Below, piece by piece: positions 6,593 to 15,503 of a stretch of DNA of 64,000 bases. This DNA is from Desulfitobacterium chlororespirans DSM 11544. GTDB taxonomy: Bacteria > Bacillota > Desulfitobacteriia > Desulfitobacteriales > Desulfitobacteriaceae. The position numbers were made by a program, and so were the translations under genes. How positions within the stretch are numbered: position 1 is the stretch's first letter; every line of letters begins with the position of its first letter. The DNA lies in the NCBI RefSeq assembly GCF_900143285.1, contig NZ_FRDN01000016.1:1-64000 (forward strand), written 5' to 3'. Below the pieces are notes generated by a model, which did not search any database, was not told the DNA's origin, and saw nothing but the letters and a program-made list of their open reading frames with translations.

Positions 6593-8170
6593 ATGATTCA
6601 AAAAGCGAAGAGGTTTTCAGCGGGTGCGGCTGCTTGGGTATTGACTCTGGTCATGCTGTTGGGACTGGCCGGATGCTCAGGAGAAAAGGCTGCTGCGGAG
6701 AAGAGCGGGGAGGGGGAAAATGTCAAGCAAGAAAATAGTCTGATCCTGCGTTTGGCAGGTGGGGATACAGGGTTGCCCAATCCCTTCAAGCATGTGCCCC
6801 GTGGGCCCGGAATGTCCAAGATGCAATTGCTGTATGATTCCCTTCTGGAAAAAGACGAAGAGGGGAATATACCGTGGCTGGCGGCGAGCTGGGATATCAA
6901 TGATGACGGAACGGTCTATACCTTCCATCTGCAAGAAAATGCCTTATGGCATGACGGCATCCCTTTAACAGCGGAAGATGTGGCGTTTACCTTGTCTTAT
7001 TATCAGGACCATCCCCCTGTTTCCAATGATTTACTGGCCGGCGGAAACTATATTGTTGCGCAGACCCGGGTAGTGGATACCTATACCATTGAAGTTGCGT
7101 TTGACCGCTTTGATAATAATTATCTGACCAAGATCGGCAATGTCCGTATTTTGCCTAAACATATCTGGGAGAAAGTTGCGGATCCGGCAGCCTATACAGG
7201 AGAGGATGCAGCGATAGGAAGCGGACCCTATCGGCTGGAGACCTATGATCCCCAGCAGGGTGCTTATCGTTATGTGGCCTTTGAGCAATATTGGGGACTG
7301 AAGCCGGCCGCTGCGGCCATAGAATGGGTTCCGGTCAGCGACAGCGTTCTGGCGTTTGCTAATGGAGAAATTGATTTGATTAATGCTTCCCCTGATATCC
7401 TTCCTAACTATCAAAACAATCCGGAATACACGATCAAAAATGCTCACTCCTACCATAGCTACCGCTTGATGATGAACATGGAGGCTGTAGAGGAGTTTCG
7501 GGATGTTAATCTGCGCAAAGCCATGGTTTATGGCATCAATCGCCAGGAACTGGTGGATAAAGCAGCCCGGGGGGCGGCCGCCATCAGCAGCCAGGGCTAT
7601 GTGCTCCCGGTGAGCCCTTGGTATAATGAGACCATTGAACAGTATACTTATAATCCGGACAAAGCCCGTGAACTTCTGGGCGGGAAAACCTATTCCTTTG
7701 AACTTTTAACGGATAATTCGGCTGACGGCATCAAGGTTGCGGAGTTGGTGAAGCTGTCCTTAGCCGAAATAGGGATCGATGTTACGGTGGAAAGTGTGGA
7801 AGCCAAAACCAGGGACAATGCCGTCAATACCGGCAAATACCAGCTTTTGCTTATTAACTCAGGGGCAATGGGCGGCGATCCCGATTACCTGAGAACGGTT
7901 TATGGCAAAGGGGCAAAGACGATTAAAGGCTGGTCCAATGAGGAGGTTATCGCCCTTGCTCAGGCTCAGGCAGCTGAACGGGATGAAAAAGCCCGTCAGG
8001 AGATGATTTTTGAACTGCAGAGCCTGATTGCGGATGAAGTGCCCATGATTATGCTTCATGGCGCCTTGGATAATTTTGTATACCGCAATGCCACCTATGA
8101 TGGCTGGATGTTCCGTTATGATCACAGCAAATGCGATCATAACAAGCTGTCCTATTTAATTCGCGGGTAA
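6593..8170 (+). CDS. Peptide/nickel-type ABC transporter substrate-binding lipoprotein, copy 2
   Basis: This 525-residue SBP_bac_5 family lipoprotein is a paralogue of the one at 3193-4779. It has a signal peptide with lipobox L-A-G-C and a mature domain starting around L-R-L-A-G-G-D-T-G-L-P-N-P-F. ATG 6593 is preceded by a GGAGG site. It keeps the H285-S-Y-H288-S-Y-R-L-M-M-N segment shared with copy 1. The permease gene starts three bases after its stop, so they are co-transcribed. Family members bind di- or oligopeptides, nickel or metal-chelator complexes; I cannot distinguish these here. Confidence 0.9.
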   Translation: MIQKAKRFSAGAAAWVLTLVMLLGLAGCSGEKAAAEKSGEGENVKQENSLILRLAGGDTGLPNPFKHVPRGPGMSKMQLLYDSLLEKDEEGNIPWLAASWDINDDGTVYTFHLQENALWHDGIPLTAEDVAFTLSYYQDHPPVSNDLLAGGNYIVAQTRVVDTYTIEVAFDRFDNNYLTKIGNVRILPKHIWEKVADPAAYTGEDAAIGSGPYRLETYDPQQGAYRYVAFEQYWGLKPAAAAIEWVPVSDSVLAFANGEIDLINASPDILPNYQNNPEYTIKNAHSYHSYRLMMNMEAVEEFRDVNLRKAMVYGINRQELVDKAARGAAAISSQGYVLPVSPWYNETIEQYTYNPDKARELLGGKTYSFELLTDNSADGIKVAELVKLSLAEIGIDVTVESVEAKTRDNAVNTGKYQLLLINSGAMGGDPDYLRTVYGKGAKTIKGWSNEEVIALAQAQAAERDEKARQEMIFELQSLIADEVPMIMLHGALDNFVYRNATYDGWMFRYDHSKCDHNKLSYLIRG

Positions 8171-8173
8171 ACG

Positions 8174-9130
8174 ATGAAAAAACACTATCTCAGTGTGCTG
8201 TTAGTGATTATCTGCATTAATTTCTTTTTGCCCAGATTAATGCCCGGCGATCCCTTCCTCTATCTTTCGGTAGAAGACGGAAATGTCTCCGCTGTATTTT
8301 CACAAGAGCAGATCGATCATTATAAAGACTATTATGGATTGGCTAAGCCTCTGCCTATCCAATTCTGGCAGTATATTACGGGCCTGCTGCAAGGGAATTT
8401 GGGCTATAGCATTTACTATAATAGTGATGTTGCGGAAATGATCTTAACCCGCATTCCTTGGACGTTCTTGATCGTGATCACTTCATTGGCGCTGAGCAGC
8501 CTGGTGGGCACGGTCTTGGGAGCCTTGTCCTCCTGGCAGCGGGATAAGCCCGTGGATAAACTCCTTTATGGGGCAATGGTGATCGTTGCGGAGATCCCTT
8601 CTTTTTTGCTGGGCGTGCTGTTCCTGTTTGTATTTGCCGCCCAGCTGCAGTGGTTTCCTTTGTCGGGAGGAAGTACGGTCTTTGCTTCCTTCGCTTCCCG
8701 GGGAGAACAGCTGGGGGATCTCCTCCATCATGCCGCTCTGCCGGTTTTGACCTTGGCTCTGACCCGGATCGGAGGTTTTTATCTCTTATCACGCAACAGC
8801 ATGCTGACCGTACTTTCCAAGGACTATATCCGGACGGCCAAGGCCAAGGGCCTTAAACAAAGGAGCATCATCTTCCGGCATGCCTTGCGCAATGCTTTGC
8901 CCCCTGTGGTAGCAAGGATCTTTATGAGTATGGGGGCCATGTTCGGAGGAGCGGTTTTGATTGAGACCGTGTTTGCTTATCCCGGAGTCGGACGGCTGAT
9001 GCGTGAAGCGGTGCTCAATCGGGATTATGTTTTGATTCAAGGGATTTTCTTAGCGATTACGCTCACAGTGCTGCTGATGAATTGGATTGCGGAGCTGGTT
9101 TACAGAAAATTGGATCCAAGGGTGGAATAG
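8174..9130 (+). CDS. ABC transporter permease, DppB/NikB type
   Basis: This 318-residue membrane protein has an N-terminal transmembrane helix followed by the usual extracytoplasmic domain, then about five further helices. The cytoplasmic coupling loop (EAA motif) reads D-Y-I-R-T-A-K-A-K-G-L and is followed by H-A-L-R-N-A-L-P-P-V. It forms the import channel together with the next gene, whose start codon follows its stop directly. Family assignment is clear; substrate depends on the two binding proteins. Confidence 0.92.
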   Translation: MKKHYLSVLLVIICINFFLPRLMPGDPFLYLSVEDGNVSAVFSQEQIDHYKDYYGLAKPLPIQFWQYITGLLQGNLGYSIYYNSDVAEMILTRIPWTFLIVITSLALSSLVGTVLGALSSWQRDKPVDKLLYGAMVIVAEIPSFLLGVLFLFVFAAQLQWFPLSGGSTVFASFASRGEQLGDLLHHAALPVLTLALTRIGGFYLLSRNSMLTVLSKDYIRTAKAKGLKQRSIIFRHALRNALPPVVARIFMSMGAMFGGAVLIETVFAYPGVGRLMREAVLNRDYVLIQGIFLAITLTVLLMNWIAELVYRKLDPRVE

Positions 9131-9970
9131 ATGAAACAGATCTTAAAGAGATTTTGGACCTCCTTTTCCGGATATGGGAAATTCGGCATGGGGGCCATTC
9201 TGTTCATGGTATGCTTATGCTTTATTTCTTTTTTCTTTTTGGAAAACCTGCACAAAATACCGAGCGGCAATGCTTTGGAGGCACCGAGCCTTGACCATTG
9301 GCTGGGGACGGACGATTTGGGCATCGATATCTTTGCCCAAATCTGTCATGGCGCGGTCATCAGTATGCTGGTGGGTTTTTCAACGGCACTGCTGGCAGGA
9401 ATCGGGGGTAGTTCTCTGGGGATTTTGGCAGGTTATTATGGTAAGTGGATAGATAAGCTGATTACAGGGCTATGCGATGTGATGATGTCGATTCCTCAAC
9501 TGCCCCTGATGATTGTCTTAGGAGCTTTTTTCGGAGCGAGCCTGACCAATATTGTTTTGGTGATTGCTTTGCTTTCCTGGGTGGGACCGGCGCGGACGGC
9601 TCGTTCCAAAGTGCTTGCTATGCGCCATGAGAACTTTATTGCAGCTGCCAAAAGCTATGGCGCCGGTTTTCGCCATTTGGCGGTCAAGCACTTTATCCCC
9701 GGGCTGCTGCCCATTATTTCCGTCGGTATGATTCGTATTGTCAGTCATGCGGTGGTTGCGGAAGCGGGGCTTTCTTTTCTGGGGTTGGGGGATCCCCTTT
9801 CGAAAAGCTGGGGTATTATTCTTAATCGCTCCATTAACTTTCCGGGCATTTATTTTACGGATTTTTGGAAATGGTGGATTATGTCTCCTTTAGCGGCCTT
9901 GCTGATCCTGGTTGTCGCGGTTGCTTTTATCAGCCGGGATCTGGAAAAAATCGTGAATACTAAAATTTAG
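9131..9970 (+). CDS. ABC transporter permease, DppC/NikC type
   Basis: This 279-residue permease is the second channel subunit. It has a short cytoplasmic N-terminus, a first helix near residues 15-37, the segment L-G-T-D-D-L-G-I-D-I-F typical of DppC proteins, and the coupling loop N-F-I-A-A-A-K-S-Y-G-A. ATG 9131 directly abuts the stop of the preceding permease gene, indicating translational coupling. Confidence 0.92.
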   Translation: MKQILKRFWTSFSGYGKFGMGAILFMVCLCFISFFFLENLHKIPSGNALEAPSLDHWLGTDDLGIDIFAQICHGAVISMLVGFSTALLAGIGGSSLGILAGYYGKWIDKLITGLCDVMMSIPQLPLMIVLGAFFGASLTNIVLVIALLSWVGPARTARSKVLAMRHENFIAAAKSYGAGFRHLAVKHFIPGLLPIISVGMIRIVSHAVVAEAGLSFLGLGDPLSKSWGIILNRSINFPGIYFTDFWKWWIMSPLAALLILVVAVAFISRDLEKIVNTKI

Positions 9971-9996
9971 GATAGTGTCAAGGAAGTTGGGAGGTT

Positions 9997-11694
9997 ATGA
10001 TGTCAGTTTTAGAGATCAATAATGTATATGTCCGTTATGGACGGGACACCGATATTAATGCCGTGCATAATGTCAGTCTGCGCTTGGATTCAGGAGAATG
10101 CATCGGTATCATCGGCGAATCGGGAAGTGGAAAAACCACGCTGGCTATGTCGATTATGGGTCTTTTGGAGAACTGCGCCCAGGTCAGCGGCAGTATATGT
10201 TTTGAGGGCACGGAGCTGATCACTCTGTCCGAGCAGGAACGTGACAGCTATCGGTGGAAAAGGATTGCGGTCGCCTTTCAAAACAGCTTGGATGTCTTGA
10301 ACCCCGTGATTTCTATCGGTGATCAAATCGGGGAATGCCTGATCAGGCATCTGGAAATGGAGAAAAAAGAAGCCCGGGCCAAAACGGAAAATCTGATCCG
10401 GATGGTCGGGCTGGACTCCTCTCTGACCGCTGCCTATCCCCATCAGCTTTCCGGGGGCATGCGCCAAAGGATATTGATTGCCATGGCTCTGTCCTGTGAT
10501 CCCGATGTGCTGATTGTTGACGAACCGACCACCTCCCTGGACTCTGTATCCAAACAGGAGATGGTTCAGCTTTTGCTGGATTTGCAGCGGGAAAAGGGGT
10601 TTGCCATGTTGGTTATCTCCCATGAGCTGCCCGTTATCGCGGCCATGACCTCCCGGATTTTGGTGATGTACACGGGCAATATGGTGGAGCAGGGCGGTAC
10701 AAAGGATATCCTGCATGATCCCCGGCATCCTTATACGAGAGGGTTGATTTACTCTTCTCCATCCATTCATCCCTACCGGGATATGTGGGGCATTCCCGGT
10801 GAGATACAGATAACTCATGAGCAGCAATGCCCTTTTTACAGCCGCTGCAATCAGCGGATTGAGGAGTGTCTCAGGGAACATCCCGTTTTGGAAGGGGTAG
10901 GGGAGCAGAGACAGGTGGCCTGTCTGCGCGGGGGGATTGTTACCCTCTTAGCCGGTTCGGGGATCGAAAAAGCTTATCACACTAAAAATCGCCGGGTCAA
11001 GGCTTGCCTGGACTGCAATATTGAGATCAAAGCCGGTGAAGTGGTGGCGCTAATCGGGGAATCCGGATCAGGAAAGACCACCCTGGCCGGGATATTAAGC
11101 GGGATTATGGATGCCGACAGCGGTGAAGTGTATTTTGAAGGGCGTAAGGTGACGGGCAACAGCGAAACAGCAAAGCCGGAGGGCATTCAGATCGTTTTTC
11201 AGGATCCCATTTCCGCTACCAATGAGCATCTGACGGTCAGGGAGATTGTGCAGGAACCTCTTGATATTATTAAAATAGGTGAAAGGGCTGAGCGTTTGCA
11301 GGCGGTCAGAACGGCTTTAGGACAGGTGCAGTTGCCTTATGATGACGTATTTCTGCGCAGGCGCGGCCACACTTTAAGCGGAGGGCAGCGGCAAAGGGTC
11401 GCCATCGCCCGAGCGTTGGTTATGAATCCTAAGCTGATGATAGCGGATGAAATCAGCTCCATGCTGGATCCCTCCAATGCGGCTAATTTGCTGCGTTTGC
11501 TCAAAGGTTTGCAGAATATCCGGGGATTTTCCATGCTTTATATAACCCATGATATTTTTTTAGCGCGGAAAATCGCCGACAAGGTCTATGTTATGCGTCA
11601 AGGGAGGATCATTGAGCAGGGTGCGGCGAGCAGGGTTTTTGATCATCCACAGGAGGAATATACGCGATTGTTGCTGCGGAGCGCTACAGTATAG
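9997..11694 (+). CDS. Fused double ABC ATPase, DppD-DppF type
   Basis: This 565-residue protein carries two complete nucleotide-binding domains that are often separate genes. Domain 1 has Walker A G-E-S-G-S-G-K-T-T near residue 37, signature L-S-G-G-M-R-Q-R and Walker B I-V-D-E-P-T, followed by the peptide-transporter C-terminal region with C-P-F-Y-S-R-C. Domain 2 has Walker A again near 350, L-S-G-G-Q-R-Q-R, and I-A-D-E-I-S-S, where the usual Pro after the catalytic Glu is replaced. Two adjacent ATG codons (9997, 10000) follow a GGGAGG site. It energises the importer formed with the two permeases. Confidence 0.93.
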   Translation: MMSVLEINNVYVRYGRDTDINAVHNVSLRLDSGECIGIIGESGSGKTTLAMSIMGLLENCAQVSGSICFEGTELITLSEQERDSYRWKRIAVAFQNSLDVLNPVISIGDQIGECLIRHLEMEKKEARAKTENLIRMVGLDSSLTAAYPHQLSGGMRQRILIAMALSCDPDVLIVDEPTTSLDSVSKQEMVQLLLDLQREKGFAMLVISHELPVIAAMTSRILVMYTGNMVEQGGTKDILHDPRHPYTRGLIYSSPSIHPYRDMWGIPGEIQITHEQQCPFYSRCNQRIEECLREHPVLEGVGEQRQVACLRGGIVTLLAGSGIEKAYHTKNRRVKACLDCNIEIKAGEVVALIGESGSGKTTLAGILSGIMDADSGEVYFEGRKVTGNSETAKPEGIQIVFQDPISATNEHLTVREIVQEPLDIIKIGERAERLQAVRTALGQVQLPYDDVFLRRRGHTLSGGQRQRVAIARALVMNPKLMIADEISSMLDPSNAANLLRLLKGLQNIRGFSMLYITHDIFLARKIADKVYVMRQGRIIEQGAASRVFDHPQEEYTRLLLRSATV

Positions 11695-11728
11695 GGTGCA
11701 GTATCGGCAGTGGTCATTTTCAGTTAAT

Positions 11729-11765
11729 AGGGCTGTGATAAAATCTGATGATTTTACACAGCCCT
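11729..11765 (+). terminator. Hairpin between the ABC ATPase gene and the next minus-strand gene
   Basis: AGGGCTGTG plus TAAAATC (11729-11745, one bulged A) pairs with GATTTTACACAGCCCT (11750-11765). It lies between convergent genes and may end both transcripts. There is no long T-run on either side. Confidence 0.5.
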
Positions 11766-11813
11766 GCTTTGAGTAGTGAGAGTATTCGATCAAGATGGCT
11801 TTATGACGGATTT

Positions 11814-12257
11814 TTACTGTTCTGCTTTTCCCGCTCTGCTGCTCATTTCTTTAATATATTGGCTTTGCGTAATGGTCCCCTGACTTACCATGCTTTTAAG
11901 CTGGGTTTCTGAATACTGGGACAAGTTGCTGGTGTCGGTGTCTGCTGTGGAATCGTCTTGAAGCAGGGTTTTCACGGTAGAAGAGGCTTGGCTTAATTCT
12001 GTATTTCCCGATGGTTCGTTCTGTGAAGAGGAACTCATGGCTGTTTGCATTCCTTTTTCACTGATTTCCGCAGTATCTCCGTCGAAAGAGATGCCTACGG
12101 TGACAGTCCCTTCAGTCGCTGTAGCCGGTTCTGCTTTGGCTACAGTAGGTTCTGTTTCCTTTTTAATAACACCGGACTCTTTTTCCGATTTATTAAGGGA
12201 TGGTTGATCTTTTTTAAAGGAAAGCTCTGTGGAAGTGATGTTTCCGGTTTGGATCAT
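11814..12257 (-). CDS. Hypothetical protein, Ser/Thr/Glu-rich, 147 residues
   Basis: I do not recognise the function. The protein has no signal peptide or membrane segment. It consists of a low-complexity, acidic, Ser/Thr/Gln-rich region and a more ordered C-terminus with L-K-S-M-V-S-Q-G-T-I-T-Q-S-Q-Y-I-K-E-M, which loosely resembles short C-terminal SHOCT-type helices. Of two in-frame ATG codons (12263, 12257) the second has better spacing to AGGAGGA. It is alone, convergent with the ABC operon and upstream (in map order) of tRNA-Leu. Confidence 0.6.
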   Translation of the reverse strand: MIQTGNITSTELSFKKDQPSLNKSEKESGVIKKETEPTVAKAEPATATEGTVTVGISFDGDTAEISEKGMQTAMSSSSQNEPSGNTELSQASSTVKTLLQDDSTADTDTSNLSQYSETQLKSMVSQGTITQSQYIKEMSSRAGKAEQ

Positions 12258-12375
12258 GATCATTCCTCCTGTTTTTATGTATTAGGGGGGAGAGATAAAG
12301 ACATCTATCTTTTTATATATAAAACAGTTTAAAGGACAAACCTGAAAACTAACTGAACTTTTGCTGAAAAGATTC

Positions 12376-12414
12376 TTAAAAATAAAAAACAACCATAGTA
12401 TATACTATGGTTGT
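12376..12414 (-). terminator. Terminator of tRNA-Leu
   Basis: A perfect 12-bp stem (ACAACCATAGTA at 12389-12400 with 12403-12414, 2-nt loop) is followed on the minus strand by a U-rich run (12376-12388). It lies just after the tRNA 3' end. Confidence 0.8.
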
Positions 12415-12429
12415 CTGCAAGTACGTTGA

Positions 12430-12512
12430 TGGTGCGAGAGAAGGGACTTGAACCCCCACGGTTTCCCGCTGGAACCTAAATCCAGTGCGTCTGCCAGTTC
12501 CGCCACTCTCGC
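12430..12512 (-). tRNA. tRNA-Leu (anticodon TAG)
   Basis: Minus-strand class II tRNA of 83 nt including encoded CCA. The acceptor stem GCGAGAG pairs with CTCTCGC, discriminator A, then CCA (12430-12432). The anticodon arm C-T-G-G-A / T-T-C-C-A-G type stem holds the loop T-T-T-A-G-G-T, giving anticodon TAG for Leu CUA-type codons. The T-loop sequence GGTTCAAGTCC and an extended variable arm are present. Confidence 0.93.
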
Positions 12513-12612
12513 AATTGATTTACTGTCTGATTATAGCTCAGTTTCCCTTAAATGACAAGCTTTTTAAAAGCATAATCAATTATAAGAATGTGAAATTAAG
12601 AAAAACTTAAGT

Positions 12613-12640
12613 TTGAGATTTGTTGTTTTTGAGTTAAAAT
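12613..12640 (+). promoter_or_regulatory. Likely promoter of the glycosyltransferase gene
   Basis: TTGAGA (12613-12618) and TAAAAT (12635-12640) are 16 bases apart, about 30 bases before the start codon. Confidence 0.5.
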
Positions 12641-12673
12641 GGGAATGTAAGTTAACCCAAAGGAGGATTTGGC

Positions 12674-13792
12674 GTGGGGGAGTTAAGGGTCTTAGTGTTT
12701 TCGGCGACATTCGGAGCAGGTCACCTTCGAGCTGCGGAAGCATTGATCGAAGCCGTTCGTAAAAAATCACCGGAAGCAGAGATTACGCACCTGGATTTTG
12801 GGGCATTCATCAGTAAAACATTAAATACAATTGTCAAGAATACCTACATTGAGCTTATTAAGCATACACCGAGACTCTATGGTATGTTTTATTATCGAAC
12901 CTCAAAGATACGACCTCAGTCTCTTATCCAGCGTTTTATCAATATATTGGGGCGCAAAGAATTTCTGGACTATATCAAGGGGCTGAACCCTGATGTGATC
13001 ATTTGCACCTATCCGGTGATCGCCGGCGTTTTGGGTGAACTGCGCTTTAAGGGCGTGATTCATGCTCCGGTGGTCTCTGTGGTCACGGATTATGGGGTCC
13101 ATAGTCAGTATATCCAGCGGGGAGTGGACCTTTATATTGCAGGGTGCCAGGATGTTTATAAGGATCTGATCGCCGGGGGAATTGCTCCGGAACGGATCCG
13201 CATTACGGGAATCCCCGTCGATCCAAAATTTGAAGAGGAGCTTGACCGCTCGGAGATTACCGAGAAACTTAACCTCAGGCCCATCCGACCGACCATTCTG
13301 GTGATGGTAGGGGCCTATGGGGTGCTGGGAGGCTCTAAGCACATCTGCAAGTTTCTGCTCGATTCGTCATATCCCCTTCAGGTTCTTGTGGTCTGCGGCC
13401 GTGACGAAAAGCTTTACCGGAGCCTGGAAGGTATGGAGGGGCGCAATCCTATGGTTTGCTATGGGTATATTAATAATGTAGAGGAACTGATGAGCGTTTC
13501 AGATTTGGTGATCACCAAAGCGGGAGGGCTTACTGTATCGGAATCTTTGACTAAGAAATTGCCCATGATTATCTATAAACCCATCCCTGGTCAGGAAGAG
13601 GAAAATGCCTGCTTCTTAGAGCGGATTGGAGCGGCCAAGCTGGCGAAGACTGAGGAGGAGCTGGAAGCAACGATTCAATACCTTCTTAGCCACCCTGAAG
13701 AGATTGAGAGCATGCGTCGGGCGGCAGCCAAGGCTTTGCCCGGTCATGCTGCGGAAAGGGCTGTGGAGGAAATCCTGGCACTCGTTCAATAA
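12674..13792 (+). CDS. MGDG synthase-like glycosyltransferase (glycolipid synthesis)
   Basis: This 372-residue GT-B fold enzyme starts with the diagnostic S-A-T-F-G-A-G-H-L-R-A-A-E-A loop of the monogalactosyldiacylglycerol synthase / UgtP family and has the C-terminal UDP-sugar site region I-T-K-A-G-G-L-T-V-S-E-S and P-G-Q-E-E-E-N. Family members transfer glucose or galactose from UDP-sugar to diacylglycerol at the inner membrane face. GTG 12674 has AGGAGG seven bases upstream. It is monocistronic by appearance. Sugar and acceptor specificity cannot be read here. Confidence 0.85.
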   Translation: MGELRVLVFSATFGAGHLRAAEALIEAVRKKSPEAEITHLDFGAFISKTLNTIVKNTYIELIKHTPRLYGMFYYRTSKIRPQSLIQRFINILGRKEFLDYIKGLNPDVIICTYPVIAGVLGELRFKGVIHAPVVSVVTDYGVHSQYIQRGVDLYIAGCQDVYKDLIAGGIAPERIRITGIPVDPKFEEELDRSEITEKLNLRPIRPTILVMVGAYGVLGGSKHICKFLLDSSYPLQVLVVCGRDEKLYRSLEGMEGRNPMVCYGYINNVEELMSVSDLVITKAGGLTVSESLTKKLPMIIYKPIPGQEEENACFLERIGAAKLAKTEEELEATIQYLLSHPEEIESMRRAAAKALPGHAAERAVEEILALVQ

Positions 13793-13845
13793 TCCGTTTC
13801 TTAATCTCAAGGAACATTGCCTAATGAGTTCTGCCTGATAAGTTC

Positions 13846-13874
13846 TTGATTTATCTTGCGCCGTCTGGTAGAAT
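13846..13874 (+). promoter_or_regulatory. Promoter of the tig-clpX region
   Basis: TTGATT (13846-13851) and TAGAAT (13869-13874) are 17 bases apart. The predicted start near 13881 leaves an untranslated leader of about 300 nt before tig. Confidence 0.65.
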
Positions 13875-13880
13875 GGTCAG

Positions 13881-14183
13881 GTAAATTTGCTAATTTAAAC
13901 CTTTGGAAAACTTTTCCCATGTAACGGATAACTCAATCTTTAGGTGGAGTAAACTTCATCGGAAGGAAGTTTCCTTTATGGAAACCTGCTTTGAGGGGGA
14001 ACGCAGAGTTCCCCTTTTAGGTCATGTTCTAAACGGGCAGGGTCAGGCAGTAAATGACGAAAAATGTCAAGTTTGCCTTAAGGGAATTTCGGACACACTA
14101 GCTTCATCTTATGTTTTCAGAAACGCAGTTAGATTTTCCTTAGATTATAGTTTATCCAAAGGAAGTATTAAGGGGGAGCACAT
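13881..14183 (+). promoter_or_regulatory. Long untranslated leader of tig with an internal terminator-like hairpin
   Basis: About 300 nt hold no convincing gene. A hairpin GGGGAAC/GTTCCCC (13996-14014, loop GCAGA) followed by TTTT resembles an attenuator; a smaller hairpin GGAAG..CTTTAT..GGAAA region lies just upstream. I recognise no known riboswitch class. Confidence 0.45.
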
Positions 14184-15464
14184 ATGTCAGTCAAAATGGA
14201 GAAAATAGAGAAGAATACTGTTGAACTTGAAGTTACCGTCGATGCGAAGGTATTCAGTGCCGCAGTAACCAAAGCTGCCAAAGCTTTAGCTAACAAAGTG
14301 AATATCCCAGGTTTCCGTAAAGGAAAAGCTCCACGGACCATGGTAGAGCGTTACGTGGGAACGGCTGCACTCTATAATGATGCAGTAGATGACATCCTCG
14401 GTGTTGAGTACATGAAAGCAGTTAATGAAGCTGGGATTGAACCGGTAGATCGCCCGGACGTGGATCTCATCCAAATGGAAGATGGCAAAGAGCTTATTTT
14501 CAAGGCGAAGGTCACTGTGAAGCCTGAAGTTGAGTTGGGAAGCTACAAAGGCCTGGAAGTTGAAAAGACTGCGGCTGTCGTTACCGATGAGGAGCTTGAA
14601 CAAGAGCTCCAGCGCAAGCAGGAACAACATGCCAAAGTCCTTAATCTTGAAGAAGGCGCAGTTCAAGCTCAGGATACCGTGAATATCGACTTCGCCGGTT
14701 CTGTGGATGGGGTAGCTTTCGAAGGCGGAACAGCTGAAGGGTACGAGTTGGTTATCGGATCCGGCTCCTTTATCCCAGGATTTGAAGAACAATTAATCGG
14801 CGCACAAATTGGACAGGAAGTTGATGTCAACGTTCGCTTCCCTGATGAATATCATGTTGCAGACCTACTAGGTAAGGATGCTTTGTTCAAAGTTAAGGTC
14901 AATAAGCTGAAGAGAAAAGAATATGCACCTTTGGATGATGAATTCGCTAAAGATATCAGCGAATTTGAGACACTTGATGAATTGAAAGCTGATTTGAGAG
15001 ACAAACTTATGACAGCGGCAGAACAACGTGCAGAAATGGAACACAAAAATGCAATCGTTGCCAAAGCTGTAGAAAATGCCAGTGTCGAGGTTCCGGAAGC
15101 CATGGTGAACAGCCGGATTGACATGATGCTCGATGACATGGCGCAAAATCTTTCGTATCAAGGGCTGGATTTAGAAACTTATTGCCACTATACGGGAACC
15201 AGTATGGATACCATGAAAGAAGAACTTCGCCCCCGTGCTTCGGAAAACCTTAAAACCGAACTTGTTTTAGAAGCTATCGCTAAGGTAGAAGGAATTACAG
15301 TATCCGAGGAAGAATTAAACAATGAGTTGGCAAAACTTGCAGAACGTTATCAAACCAGTCCGGAAAATTTGAAACAGTCCCTCATGGCACGTGGTGATAT
15401 GGGCATGTATCGTCAGAGCTTAGTTTCCGAAAAAACGGTAAACTTCCTCGTCGAGCAGGCATAG
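14184..15464 (+). CDS. tig: Trigger factor, ribosome-associated chaperone and prolyl isomerase
   Basis: This 426-residue protein has the three trigger factor domains: the N-terminal ribosome-binding domain with the signature G-F-R-K-G-K-A-P-R (about residues 42-50), the FKBP-type PPIase domain (about 155-245, with V-N-I-D-F-A-G and F-I-P-G-F-E-E-Q-L-I-G), and the C-terminal chaperone arms. It binds the ribosome exit tunnel and shields nascent chains. ATG 14184 follows a GGGGGAG site. clpX follows 39 bases downstream, so they are probably co-transcribed. The clpP gene usually found between them is absent. Confidence 0.96.
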   Translation: MSVKMEKIEKNTVELEVTVDAKVFSAAVTKAAKALANKVNIPGFRKGKAPRTMVERYVGTAALYNDAVDDILGVEYMKAVNEAGIEPVDRPDVDLIQMEDGKELIFKAKVTVKPEVELGSYKGLEVEKTAAVVTDEELEQELQRKQEQHAKVLNLEEGAVQAQDTVNIDFAGSVDGVAFEGGTAEGYELVIGSGSFIPGFEEQLIGAQIGQEVDVNVRFPDEYHVADLLGKDALFKVKVNKLKRKEYAPLDDEFAKDISEFETLDELKADLRDKLMTAAEQRAEMEHKNAIVAKAVENASVEVPEAMVNSRIDMMLDDMAQNLSYQGLDLETYCHYTGTSMDTMKEELRPRASENLKTELVLEAIAKVEGITVSEEELNNELAKLAERYQTSPENLKQSLMARGDMGMYRQSLVSEKTVNFLVEQA

Positions 15465-15503
15465 CCTATGTGCAGAGGTATTCTGTGCTAGAGAGGTGAG
15501 AGG

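Noticed and set aside
13903-14208. Open frame of 101 codons in the tig leader
   Set aside because: No ribosome site, atypical composition, and it runs over the tig start.
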